32,321 nt of DNA from Planctomycetota bacterium. Its GTDB lineage: Bacteria; Planctomycetota; Planctomycetia; Pirellulales; Lacipirellulaceae. The stretch is from contig JAJDED010000064.1 in NCBI GenBank assembly GCA_029259915.1, forward strand, positions 1 through 32,321. The letters run 5' to 3'. Positions 23,002 through 31,377 of the stretch are shown here, in pieces. Position 1 is the stretch's first letter, and each line of letters starts with the position of its first letter. The notes beneath the pieces are model-generated. The model did no database searches. It worked only from the letters and a program-made list of their open reading frames with translations, and was not told where the DNA came from. Made by a program: the position numbers and the translations under genes.

Positions 23002-24465
23002 ATGGACGCCACCCCACGCAAACCCAACAACAAAGGCATACCCAATCGCTACCGGCTTCCCGGCATTGAGCGATCGGGCATTATCCAAAACTCGTTGTTG
23101 GAAACTGTGCTGTGGCCCTTCGATCCGGCATTCTCTGAAACAGTCTTTCGACCGACCTACAAGTTTAGTCGCACCAAGGGTGGAACGCGTGAAGTGGCCC
23201 ACGTCCAAATCCATTCCCCACTGGGCCTAAAAGATAACGACCCTTACATTCTCTGGGGACTGCTCGGTGCCACGCTCGATCGTGGCGAATCCAACGAACT
23301 GATCGCCACTCAATACTGGATGCGAAACTATCTCGGTTTGCATCACGGTAAGACCGACTACGTTCGGTTCGCGGCCGCTTTGGAACGCATCGCTATGACT
23401 GGATACATGAACCAGGCATTTTGGAATCCGCTGCAAGAAGAATACCAACGAGTAGCGTTCAACTTCTTTAGTACCTGGCTACCCACGACAGACCAAAAAG
23501 GGAATGTAGACGCTGATCGAAGTTGGCGAATTGTTTGGAACCCTGCGTTCATGGAACTCACGCGAGCAACTGGCGGCTCGATGCTATTCGACATCGATCT
23601 GCTCAAGTCGTTCAAGCCGACAACCAGACAGCTTTTCTTAATGCTGCAATCTCGTTTCTGGAGATCGAGCCGCGTCTTTATGAACATTGACGAGCTTACG
23701 ATCAATGGAATGGGAATGTCGCCAAAACGCGACCTCAAATTCCGCAAACGATCTTTGATCGACTCGATACAAGAATTGCTCGATGCTGGCGTGATTGAGT
23801 TGGGCCGAGGCCAGGCCAAAGCCGCCGACACGATATTCCGTCGCTCCAAGGGGGTCTTTATTGCCACCTTCTTTAAGGGGCCATATTTCAAGGCTCCCAT
23901 TACCAAAGCGACAGAACGTCGGCAGCACAATGTTACCGAAGACGAACTCTACGAGCCGCTCAAGAAGATCGGTCTCGATGAGAAGATGATTCGTAAGGCA
24001 TTCAAAGAAATCAGTCGAGGGCGAATCCAACAAGCGGTGCGGATTACTGAGATGGCCATCCACGAGAAGCCAGAAGGTTTCCCAGGCTTCAAGAAATCAC
24101 CGGCCGCGTTTTGTTGGAATTACATGGTCAGTGACTACATGCCGCCTGATTGGATGCACAACCATGAGAAGAAACAGCAGCAAGCTCAATGGGATCGGGA
24201 TCGCCAGCAAGTCAACGAACACGAGAGACAGCTACGAGACAGCTACGAGGCGGCCCGTAAGGAAGCCCTCAAGACGTTTTTGCGTGGAGAGGGGGAGAAA
24301 TACTTCCGAGAGTATTACCGGCCCTTAGAGGAGCTGTATCGAGCCAAAGGCGATCGCGACTACCAGCGACGAGCTTCTGACGCTGCTATCGCTAAGCTGG
24401 AGCGAGAGCATTTAGACTTCCCCGAGTTTGCCGTCTGGGCGATGTCCCAGCTCGAGCAGAACTAG
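23002..24465 (+). CDS. Plasmid replication initiator (RepA-like)
   Basis: The 487-aa product starts MDATPRKPNNKGIPNRYRLP. The N-terminal two-thirds resemble replication initiator A proteins: REVAHVQIHSPLGLKDNDPY, then WGLLGATLDRG, a repeated winged-helix plan (SFKPTTRQLFLMLQSRFWRS; RDLKFRKRSLIDSIQELLDA) and a short-strand region. Residues about 390-460 are a charged coiled coil (HEKKQQQAQWDRDRQQVNEH). Perfect iterons begin 43 bp after the stop, the classic arrangement for iteron plasmids. Rep would bind them and open the AT-rich flank. No ribosome binding site is visible at ATG 23002. Family call from pattern and context, not from a diagnostic motif. Confidence 0.75.
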   Translation: MDATPRKPNNKGIPNRYRLPGIERSGIIQNSLLETVLWPFDPAFSETVFRPTYKFSRTKGGTREVAHVQIHSPLGLKDNDPYILWGLLGATLDRGESNELIATQYWMRNYLGLHHGKTDYVRFAAALERIAMTGYMNQAFWNPLQEEYQRVAFNFFSTWLPTTDQKGNVDADRSWRIVWNPAFMELTRATGGSMLFDIDLLKSFKPTTRQLFLMLQSRFWRSSRVFMNIDELTINGMGMSPKRDLKFRKRSLIDSIQELLDAGVIELGRGQAKAADTIFRRSKGVFIATFFKGPYFKAPITKATERRQHNVTEDELYEPLKKIGLDEKMIRKAFKEISRGRIQQAVRITEMAIHEKPEGFPGFKKSPAAFCWNYMVSDYMPPDWMHNHEKKQQQAQWDRDRQQVNEHERQLRDSYEAARKEALKTFLRGEGEKYFREYYRPLEELYRAKGDRDYQRRASDAAIAKLEREHLDFPEFAVWAMSQLEQN

Positions 24466-24508
24466 CGTACTAGCAGCGATGTCCGATGGCTCTACGAAGC
24501 CAATTCAC

Positions 24509-24690
24509 TATCGGGCATCTGTGCACCTTTTCACCTGACAAGTATCGGGCATCTGTGCACCACCTATCGGGCATCTGTGCACCTTTTTCCCGCTGCTAGC
24601 TCCGGAAAGTGGCTTCAAATAAAGGCTTAGAGCAAACTCAAAAATCGCCTACAAAGCATATACTTCAAAGCTCTATATGTATTAGCAAAG
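24509..24690. other. oriV: Origin of replication: iterons plus AT-rich region
   Basis: TATCGGGCATCTGTGCACC is repeated perfectly at 24509-24527, 24543-24561 and 24565-24583, same strand, starts 34 and 22 bp apart. An AT-rich stretch follows (about 24615-24690, with CAAATAAAG, AAAAATC, CATATACTT and CTATATGTATTAG), suited to be the unwinding element. No gene lies between 24466 and 25330. Confidence 0.88.
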
Positions 24691-24878
24691 GGGCACCGGT
24701 GCTCTAACGTCAAACGCTTCGATCACTTGATGGTCGAGACTAGTCGTCTCGGCTCATTTCCAAAGGCGGCTACAGCTCCGTAGGAACTCCGCTTCCGCCA
24801 CCAGGGCGATCAACTCAAGAAGAGGGGATTGTCTGCTTGCCAGCAGTCCCCTTGGTCTTCGGATTCTTAACCGGCTAC

Positions 24879-25158
24879 GACCCTAAAAGGGTCCGCCGCG
24901 AAGAGATCCGATAAACGGCCAGACAATGGTCCGCCACCGGACCGCTAGCCGTACCTCTCATCGGACCACTTAGAAAGTGGCACTCGATGGCTTGGCGGAG
25001 CCAAGAACCGCCCCGCGAGGGGCACATCGCTCACGGCCTTAGTCGGCCGCGAGGCCAGGCAATTCATCTACGCGGTCTCGGCACCTCGACACTAGCTTGA
25101 GATTTTCCTGGCCTCGCTGCCTCCGTTGGAAATTTTCCGCGTCTTTAGATGAATTGCC
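24879..25158. other. Hairpin array and interleaved inverted repeats between oriV and primase
   Basis: Five short perfect hairpins in a row: GACCCT/AGGGTC (24879-24893), GGTCCG/CGGACC (24928-24943), CCACT/AGTGG (24966-24980), CTTGGC/GCCAAG (24991-25005), GCCCC/GGGGC (25010-25023). Then GCGAGGCCAGG (25049-25059) pairs with CCTGGCCTCGC (25107-25117) while GGCAATTCATCT (25058-25069) pairs with AGATGAATTGCC (25147-25158), an interleaved, pseudoknot-like order. Possible primase-loading (ssi), nick/oriT or RNA region. Confidence 0.65.
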
Positions 25159-25330
25159 GACAGGAAAAATTACCAACTCCAGCCGCTCGCGGTGCCCGCA
25201 CTTCTCCCGCCCTACGGCGGTACAAACGGCGGAGCCTTCTACTGCCACGATGGCTATTCGCCATCAAACAGACCGCCCGCCCGCTGGCACTCCGTTCTCG
25301 CCCAATGTTTCGCGTCCTCGCGACAAAAAA

Positions 25331-26539
25331 CTATCGCGGCGAACAGTGGATCGCCAACTCTTCCCATTCTTCGTTTGTCAGCGAATCGGGTTGCCGATCG
25401 GCGTACTGGCCGCCGAACTTTTTCCCGCTCCATACAAGATAGCCCTCGACGTCGGCTTGGTGGAGTCGCCATAGCGTCTCTTTCGCACCTTCGTCGCCTT
25501 TTGCGTCCGCATCGTGCATGATGCCGACACGGTTGCCGCCTTTTTCTCTGGCGTACCCGATCAACAATTCTGTCTGCGGATCAGTCAACTTGTTGCTCAT
25601 CATCGCTACGCTCATCACGCCCAGCTCGTGCAGCCGAATGCGATCGCTAAATCCTTCGACCAGTAGCAAGCCATGCTCTTGGAGACTTTTTTCAAACCGT
25701 GGATCGTCGAGCCACTCTTGACCGTAGAGTTCCAGCGATCGCCGGAACAATTTTTCGTTCGGGAAACGATACTTATTCGGTTCGCGGCCGTGGCGGCCTT
25801 TAGTGATCCATTCTTGATGATCGTCTTCGTATTTGACGTTACGGCCGACCCAGGCGAGCGGTTGTCCGTCACGGTTCATTACGCCGTACACCCAGTTGTT
25901 CCGCAGCGAACTTTTTTCGCGGCCTGGCATAAAGCCAGTCCGGACTTCACCGGTTACTTGCTCAGAAAGAAGCGACGGCCGTCGCCGTGCGTACGCACTG
26001 GCGGCCGGCGAGAGATCATCGAGCGTGGTTACTAACTTTTCGTCGAGACTAACCAGGCTACGAGCGTTTTCGTTATCGCTTTCAGCGAGCGGCACGTTGG
26101 CTTGTTTTTCGACGACCGATCGCACGTTGTCGCGAACATTGTCGCGACCAGGTGGGGCAGGGGAGTCTTGAATCGGTTTGCCCTCGACCAGGGCCTCGAG
26201 TTCGCGGGCAGTTTCCCAAAACGCGTCACCTGTGAGCTTGCCGCCTGGCGGCATCATGCCATGCTTCATGCAGTACGCCAGCATCACCAGTCGGCCTTGA
26301 GCACCGCAGCCGTAGCCTTCGCGGTGACACTTCCACCGTTTCACATCATCGGAGACGTTGATCGAAACACTTTTGTCGTCGCCACTGCCCGAGCATTCTT
26401 TGCACGGACACGGCATACGTTGTTCGCCACTGCTGCCAAAGTCTGCCGGCAGAGCGAACCCATACAGGCCAGCGACCTGTTCCACTGAGAGCCGTCGTTG
26501 TACGTCGTCGATATCGATCAAGCGTTGTTTTTCTACCAC
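25331..26539 (-). CDS. DnaG-like primase (zinc finger plus TOPRIM)
   Basis: The 402-aa product starts at GTG 26539 (VVEKQRLIDIDD). The frame extends upstream but would run antisense through the divergent gene. Zinc-finger region: CPCKECSGSG, then WKCHREGYGCGAQG, a variant of the CHC2 finger. A linker of about 130 residues follows. Then come a DnaG-like catalytic part (WVYGVMNRDGQPLAWVGRN, PNKYRFPNEKLF) and TOPRIM: the glutamate in LLLVEGFSD and the acidic DxD in GIMHDADAKGD. It makes RNA primers. With hairpins and iterons next to its 3' end, it probably primes plasmid replication, as dedicated primases do in IncQ plasmids. A plus-oriented GCAGGGGAGT motif (26157) lies antisense in this gene. 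Confidence 0.88.
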   Translation of the reverse strand: MVEKQRLIDIDDVQRRLSVEQVAGLYGFALPADFGSSGEQRMPCPCKECSGSGDDKSVSINVSDDVKRWKCHREGYGCGAQGRLVMLAYCMKHGMMPPGGKLTGDAFWETARELEALVEGKPIQDSPAPPGRDNVRDNVRSVVEKQANVPLAESDNENARSLVSLDEKLVTTLDDLSPAASAYARRRPSLLSEQVTGEVRTGFMPGREKSSLRNNWVYGVMNRDGQPLAWVGRNVKYEDDHQEWITKGRHGREPNKYRFPNEKLFRRSLELYGQEWLDDPRFEKSLQEHGLLLVEGFSDRIRLHELGVMSVAMMSNKLTDPQTELLIGYAREKGGNRVGIMHDADAKGDEGAKETLWRLHQADVEGYLVWSGKKFGGQYADRQPDSLTNEEWEELAIHCSPR

Positions 26540-26597
26540 TGTGCAAGTCGGAATGAAAGCAAAAGGAAGTGATACAAGATAAGCTAGGCAACCACAG

Positions 26598-27458
26598 ATG
26601 CCAAGCAATTCCAAAGAAGATTTACAGGCCCGTCGACAACAAATACTCACCGCGTTGACGATTACACCACTCGACGCCGAACAGATCCGCAAGCTCAGTA
26701 TTACGTTTGCCGTACCGTTTACCGGCGAGGAATATGTTCGCCGCGTCATGGACAAGCTCCACAACGACAAACTCGTTGTAGAGCACACGTTTCCCTCGAG
26801 TCGCAAATACTGGAAACTTGCCAAGCTCGGCTATCAGCAAGTGTACGGACCCGACAAGCCACTACCCAGCCCCAAGACGTACCGGCCGATTTCTCCGTCG
26901 CTTGAGCGGCACACCAGGCGTTTAGCCGACTTGATTGTAAAAATCCAAGTCACGGCCCACTTGAGCGACATCGAGATCGTGTTTATTTACGGAGACGGCC
27001 AGGCGTCGTTTACCAGCGGCGGCGTAACGAAGATCCCCGACGCGATGATCGGCTTTCGACTACGTGGCCGGAAACAAATCTATACGATCGTCTTCGAGTT
27101 GGACTGTGGAACCGAACCAGTGTTCTCTCCACAAGCCCGCGACAGCCTTGATAAAACAATTGCTTTCTACCTACAGCACGAATCGTCGTTCGACGGCTCG
27201 TATCGTGTGGCCATGCTGTTTGATAAACCGAGTATCCGACTCGATCACTTTCTCGATCGCGTGGCTGAGATCAACACCGACCCGCGTCGACGTGTTATCA
27301 AAGCAGGCTTGCTCAATAACGTCTTGAAACATGGCGACCCGCTCCGCTGGCCGCTATTGCTCGATTGGGATCGTCAGCTCGCAGCGATGCTGCCAGGCAA
27401 CAAAGCGGCCGCCCAAACAATTCCGTCGCCTTTGCTGGACGCTCAACTGGTTGCTTGA
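26598..27458 (+). CDS. Replication-relaxation family-like protein (copy 2)
   Basis: The 286-aa product starts MPSNSKEDLQARRQQILTAL. A winged helix spans about 15-85 (ITPLDAEQIRKLSITFAVPF, EYVRRVMDKLHNDKLV, YWKLAKLGYQQVYG). The second half has the nuclease-fold-like pattern IPDAMIGFRLRGRK, then YTIVFELDCGTEPV, matching PDA...E-x-x-x-G in the gene at 13040. Low overall identity to that copy points to two acquired modules rather than recent duplication. It is divergent from the primase (58 bp between starts) and 212 bp before the second ATPase. Family call moderate; biochemical activity inferred. Confidence 0.68.
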   Translation: MPSNSKEDLQARRQQILTALTITPLDAEQIRKLSITFAVPFTGEEYVRRVMDKLHNDKLVVEHTFPSSRKYWKLAKLGYQQVYGPDKPLPSPKTYRPISPSLERHTRRLADLIVKIQVTAHLSDIEIVFIYGDGQASFTSGGVTKIPDAMIGFRLRGRKQIYTIVFELDCGTEPVFSPQARDSLDKTIAFYLQHESSFDGSYRVAMLFDKPSIRLDHFLDRVAEINTDPRRRVIKAGLLNNVLKHGDPLRWPLLLDWDRQLAAMLPGNKAAAQTIPSPLLDAQLVA

Positions 27459-27577
27459 TATTCTCCCGCACTATCGTTGCCCTCCTACGCGGACTTCGAT
27501 CAGCACGCACCGACGCCACGGCACCGGAGATTTACCGGCTTGACCGTTGTGGCGATGGCAGCCGGTCCTCTTGGTAC

Positions 27578-27598
27578 TTTCTATGCAGCACATAGAAA
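27578..27598. promoter_or_regulatory. Perfect 8-bp-arm hairpin between copy-2 relaxation gene and ATPase
   Basis: TTTCTATG-CAGCA-CATAGAAA in the 212-bp gap. No T-run follows, so an operator or mRNA structure is more likely than a terminator. The rest of the gap is GC-rich with smaller repeats and no gene. Confidence 0.45.
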
Positions 27599-27670
27599 AC
27601 CGCACCTCGGACGAGTTGATCCCTGAGCCACACGGGCCACGTTAGGCCCCGCTATGGTTCGCCCTGGCGG

Positions 27671-29863
27671 GTGTTTTTGTGGTATCGTTTCTCTCCTATT
27701 CTCACTTACTTGCGTACATCGGCCGACAACGAACGGGGTGCTCAGCATACGCAGCACTTTCTTTCGGACTTGATGACTGCGAACAAACGTCGCTTGCCAG
27801 CGTCGTTGCTCTACACGTCGGCCGCTCGTGAAACGGTGCTCGCGATCGACGTCGCTGCAGCGTTGTTGACGCCGGCGACCTCGTCTCTCAGTGCTCACTA
27901 TCCAGGTATCCGCATTTCCGGCAGCAGTGACGACCAGGCAGAGCAGGGGAGTGACGCGGTTGCCTACTTACGCGTTGTGCCCGATTGTCGTTCGCTTCGC
28001 GTTGCCACTGAGTTTGAAGACCTATTGCAACGCACACATACCGATCCGGTGAGTGGAATACTGACCGCCGTTGAAGACCGTCGCGATGGTTTGCACGCTT
28101 CGATTCGCTTTTCTCTTGAGCCGTGTTCTCCGCGTCGACGTCGACGTGCTCGACGCGTTGCGGCTCGTGCCGCTGGTGTTCTAGGAAAATGGCTTCCTTC
28201 ACTTATCGATGCGGTGGCGATGCTCGCCAATGGCTCGCTATTAGAACGCATCGTTGGGTTACCACTGGCTTTGTTCGCTGCCGGCGAAGTGCCGGCCGAT
28301 ACGCTTCGCAAAACCGACGACCACTTGTTCCGCGTTACTATCGAGTTACGCGTCAGCGGACCGCCTGCGAAGCGGCACCTGGCCGAAAAGCGACTCTTGT
28401 CGCTGGCCGGTGCCTTTGCTCCGTTTGCGTCACCAGGTACGGTTGATTTTTTAATTGCCAAGCGACCGGTGCGGTCGCTCTTGTCAGCGGCCGAATTGGC
28501 CGCCTTGTGGCATCCACCCGTAGCGTTAGCTCGCACCGAGTCGATGAAGTCGACACCGTTGCCACACTTGCCCGCACCGATTGGAATGAAAGACGCCTCA
28601 AAAGAAGAGGGGAGTTTGCCCATCGGAATAACTGCGATTGGAACAGAGCAACGCTTTGGCGTCGCTCCGGAAGATCGGTTGCACCAATTGGTGATCGGAA
28701 AAACCGGCATGGGAAAATCGACGCTCTTAAACGTCCAGATCGATGCGGACATTGCCGAGGGCAGGGGAGTCGGGCTGATTGATCCTCATGGCGACCTAGT
28801 CGCCGACGTCATGAGAACGATACCGACCAATCGTACCAACGACGTGATCGTGATCGATCCGACGAGTGAAACGTGCCCTACAGTCAACACGCTCGCTTGC
28901 CACGACGTAACGCGTCGGCAGCTCGTTGTTGAAAACAACCTGGCAGCCATTAGCAAAGTGTTCAAAATCGACGTTGATAATGCTCCGCGACTGTTTCACA
29001 TTCTTCGCTTCACGCTGATGGCGTTAGTCGGCACCAAGTACGCCAGTTATCTTTACATCGAGCCGATGCTCGTCGATAAGCAGTTTCGCAAAAAAGTCGT
29101 CGACCAGGTCGAAGACCCGGTCGTGCGGAGCTTTTGGGTTGACCAGGTCGGCAAATGGACCGAGCGTTACGAGCAAGAAGCCATGCCGGCTATCTTGAAC
29201 AAGACCGGTACGTTTATTGCCGATCCTCGAGTCCGCCATCTATTCGGAGATCCTAAAGGCGGTTTGGATCTTCGTCACGCGATGGATAGCGGCAAGATCA
29301 TACTGGTGAACTTATCGCAAGGTACGCTTGGGCAAGGCTCGGCGACGTTCGTCGGTTCGATGCTGATGGCAGCGTTTCAAAACGCTGTGATGAGCCGAGC
29401 CGATATTGAGCGAGAAGATCGCCGGCCATTCTATCTCTACGCCGACGAGTATGCGACGTTCGTCAACGAATCGTTTGCGGACACGCTCGCCCAGGCTCGC
29501 AAGTATCAGCTTTACCTTACCGCCGCCCAGCAAAACATCACCCAGATCGAAAACAAAGATAAGATCGTCATGGACGCCATGTTCAGCAACCTATGGACGC
29601 TGATTACCTTCCAAGTTGCCCAAGAGGACGCCGAGCGGTTGGCGGCCGAGCTGGCCGGCCACGCCAAGCCAGAAGACTTACTGACGTTGCCGAAGTATCA
29701 CGCCATTGTCCGCACTGCGATCGACGGCATACCGACGCGGCCGTTTGTGGTGAAGACACTACCGCCACCGAAGATAACGCGTAGACATGCCAAGATTGCC
29801 ACGATCATGCGAGTGCTCGAGCGGCGACACAGACGCCATCATACAGCGGCTAGAACCGTATAA
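27671..29863 (+). CDS. VirD4/TraD-like coupling ATPase (copy 2)
   Basis: The 730-aa product starts at GTG 27671. The N-terminal YLRTSADNERGAQHTQHFLS is the usual front of soluble VirD4-like proteins, so the later ATG at 27772 would truncate it. Walker A GKTGMGKS (343-350) is followed by GVGLIDPHGDLVADV and DVIVIDPT. Walker B is FYLYADEYATF (DE about 591-592), then LAQARKYQLYLTAAQQNITQ. A basic C-terminus (RVLERRHRRHHTAAR) may bind DNA. No membrane helix. Expected role: ATP-driven DNA movement with a relaxase. No mating-pair genes are on the plasmid, so transfer would need help, or the protein acts in plasmid processing. Confidence 0.88.
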   Translation: MFLWYRFSPILTYLRTSADNERGAQHTQHFLSDLMTANKRRLPASLLYTSAARETVLAIDVAAALLTPATSSLSAHYPGIRISGSSDDQAEQGSDAVAYLRVVPDCRSLRVATEFEDLLQRTHTDPVSGILTAVEDRRDGLHASIRFSLEPCSPRRRRRARRVAARAAGVLGKWLPSLIDAVAMLANGSLLERIVGLPLALFAAGEVPADTLRKTDDHLFRVTIELRVSGPPAKRHLAEKRLLSLAGAFAPFASPGTVDFLIAKRPVRSLLSAAELAALWHPPVALARTESMKSTPLPHLPAPIGMKDASKEEGSLPIGITAIGTEQRFGVAPEDRLHQLVIGKTGMGKSTLLNVQIDADIAEGRGVGLIDPHGDLVADVMRTIPTNRTNDVIVIDPTSETCPTVNTLACHDVTRRQLVVENNLAAISKVFKIDVDNAPRLFHILRFTLMALVGTKYASYLYIEPMLVDKQFRKKVVDQVEDPVVRSFWVDQVGKWTERYEQEAMPAILNKTGTFIADPRVRHLFGDPKGGLDLRHAMDSGKIILVNLSQGTLGQGSATFVGSMLMAAFQNAVMSRADIEREDRRPFYLYADEYATFVNESFADTLAQARKYQLYLTAAQQNITQIENKDKIVMDAMFSNLWTLITFQVAQEDAERLAAELAGHAKPEDLLTLPKYHAIVRTAIDGIPTRPFVVKTLPPPKITRRHAKIATIMRVLERRHRRHHTAARTV

Positions 29864-29935
29864 GATAGGTATTGCCGGTGGGGCCGCGTTGCCGTTATCC
29901 TTCTGGTCTTGATTTGTAGCTATATTTTCACTTCG

Positions 29936-29965
29936 TTGCTTTTTCCCTCGTTCTCGAACTAGAAT
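29936..29965 (+). promoter_or_regulatory. Possible promoter of dprA-like operon
   Basis: TTGCTT (29936-29941), an 18-bp spacer and TAGAAT (29960-29965). The ATG follows only 6 bp later, so the transcript would be essentially leaderless, consistent with the missing ribosome binding site. Weak -35 match. Confidence 0.3.
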
Positions 29966-29971
29966 ACGGAC

Positions 29972-30667
29972 ATGGACGTTCAATCATATTCCGCCGACGA
30001 ATTACTTGGACCGTTCAACGAGGTCGAGCGTAAAAACGCACCAGAGACTTTGTACGTCGCTGGTGACACTTCCATTCTGCAAGCCGGACCTCGAGTTTCG
30101 ATCGTCGGATCACGCAAAGCCACGGCCGACGGCGTTGCTCGCACAAACAAACTCGTCAAGCTGCTCATCGAACGAACCGACGCCGTGATTGTTAGTGGTT
30201 TGGCCGAAGGAATTGACACCGCAGCTCACACGTCTGCTATTGAGCAACACGGCCGCACGATTGCTGTCATTGGTACGCCACTCGATAGAGCCTATCCCAA
30301 GAAGAATGAAGCACTCCAGAAACGCATTCAAAAAGAGTATCTTTGCATCTCGCAATTCGAGCCAGGTGCATCGACTGGCCCTTGGTCGTTTCCGATGCGA
30401 AACAGAACGATGGCCTTGCTAACCGATGCCACGGTTATTATCGAAGCCTCAGAAAAGAGCGGCACGCAACATCAGGGATGGGAAGCTCTTCGCTTGGGCC
30501 GACGACTTTATATCACGCAGTCTCTCATGGACAGGAACGACATCACTTGGACCGCTAAAATGGTCGAGTATGGTGCCGAGGCGTTGTCAGACGACACGAT
30601 CGACATGCTAACGGAGACGCTTCCACCAAGACTTCGCGAATCCGCTGCCGATGCCGTTTCCTTCTAA
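29972..30667 (+). CDS. DprA/Smf-like (SLOG-fold) protein
   Basis: The 231-aa product has the DprA Rossmann-like core: VSIVGSRKAT (about 43-52), VIVSGLAEGIDTAAHTSAIE (73-92), GRTIAVIGTPLDRAYPKKNE, FPMRNRTMALLTDATVIIEA and LRLGRRLYI. The usual N-terminal SAM-like and C-terminal winged-helix domains of chromosomal DprA are missing, so it is the core only. Canonical DprA loads RecA onto incoming ssDNA; short SLOG proteins can instead bind nucleotide ligands in conflict systems. It overlaps the ComF-like PRTase gene by 17 nt, a tight operon. Role on the plasmid inferred: ssDNA handling or defence. Confidence 0.88.
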   Translation: MDVQSYSADELLGPFNEVERKNAPETLYVAGDTSILQAGPRVSIVGSRKATADGVARTNKLVKLLIERTDAVIVSGLAEGIDTAAHTSAIEQHGRTIAVIGTPLDRAYPKKNEALQKRIQKEYLCISQFEPGASTGPWSFPMRNRTMALLTDATVIIEASEKSGTQHQGWEALRLGRRLYITQSLMDRNDITWTAKMVEYGAEALSDDTIDMLTETLPPRLRESAADAVSF

Positions 30668-31304
30668 ACTACCTTTCCATGCACTTCTGCAATACTCTCC
30701 ACGAGGGACAAGCAAAGTATCTGTTCAATCTCGCGACGTTTGCTACGGCATAAAAGACGACAAATACTACCGTCAAAAAAAGCAGCAGTACATCGACTAC
30801 TTCGCTCAGGGATTGCATGACAACTTAGAACGATTACCGTCGCTGCAAGTTTGTTTCGGTCCCGACGTGCAGCTTATTCCCGTTCCCCGAAGTGCTCCCA
30901 TGCAAAAGGGAAGTCTTTGGCCTTCGGAACGAATCTGCGAAGCACTCATTGATAATGGTTTAGCGGATAACTACAGCCCGTCGATCGAACGGCTGCAAAG
31001 GATTCGCCGTTCCGCTTCTTCGGCCGGCAATCGGCCCAACCCAACAGAGCACTACAAGACACTAGGGCTCACCACTTCGTTGCTGCCAACGTCCAACACG
31101 ATTACCGTCGTTGATGATGTCGTAACCCGAGGTTCGACGTTTGTTGCGATCGACCGGCTGCTACGCGAAAAGTATCCCAACGCAACTATTCACTACTTTG
31201 CGATGGTGCGGACCGTCAGCGATGGAGAGCTAGACAAAGTGATTCAAGCCGTGGAGGGGACGATTACCTTTTCGCCGCCATACAACTTGTTACGCACTCC
31301 CTAA
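30651..31304 (+). CDS. ComF-like phosphoribosyltransferase
   Basis: The 217-aa product starts MPFPSKLPFHALLQYSPRGT. The PRPP-binding motif is ITVVDDVVTRGSTF (about 149-162). Upstream are VQLIPVPRSAP and ERLQRIRRSASSAGNRPN, matching the ComF/PRTase order. The N-terminal zinc Cys cluster of ComF is absent. It overlaps the DprA-like gene. In competence both families act after ssDNA entry; their fusion into one two-gene operon on a plasmid suggests a dedicated ssDNA or nucleotide-linked function. Substrate unknown. No terminator is obvious before the next gene. Confidence 0.85.
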   Translation: MPFPSKLPFHALLQYSPRGTSKVSVQSRDVCYGIKDDKYYRQKKQQYIDYFAQGLHDNLERLPSLQVCFGPDVQLIPVPRSAPMQKGSLWPSERICEALIDNGLADNYSPSIERLQRIRRSASSAGNRPNPTEHYKTLGLTTSLLPTSNTITVVDDVVTRGSTFVAIDRLLREKYPNATIHYFAMVRTVSDGELDKVIQAVEGTITFSPPYNLLRTP

Positions 31305-31377
31305 CAAACTGCGATACTTGACAATCGGTAGGACAGAGGAGCAGACTCGTTCCCTTTGTTTTTTTCTAACAATTTCT

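Larger units (their letters stand above)
13907..28770. repeat. Dispersed polar motif GCAGGGGAGT (7 exact copies)
   Basis: Minus strand: 13907-13916 and 18213-18222. Plus strand: 20574-20583, 22827-22836, 26157-26166, 27943-27952, 28761-28770. The shorter core AGGGGAGT adds 17875-17882 and 20085-20092 (minus) and 28608-28615 (plus). Orientation flips once, between 20092 and 20574. The copies lie in different reading frames, and some are antisense to genes. Confidence 0.8.

Noticed and set aside
24509..24583. Iterons considered as a CRISPR array
   Set aside because: Only three repeats, spacers of 3-15 bp, located right after rep; no cas genes.
25097..25521. Plus-strand frames of 97-125 codons antisense to the primase end
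   Set aside because: Arg/Pro/Ser-rich composition typical of shadow frames; overlap with the hairpin region and the primase gene.
26540..26824. N-terminal extension of the primase
   Set aside because: It is antisense to the 26598 gene, Ser/Cys-rich, and precedes the zinc finger without family resemblance.
31318..31323. Perfect TTGACA as a -35 box
   Set aside because: No -10-like hexamer 16-18 bp downstream (GCAGAC/AGACTC there).
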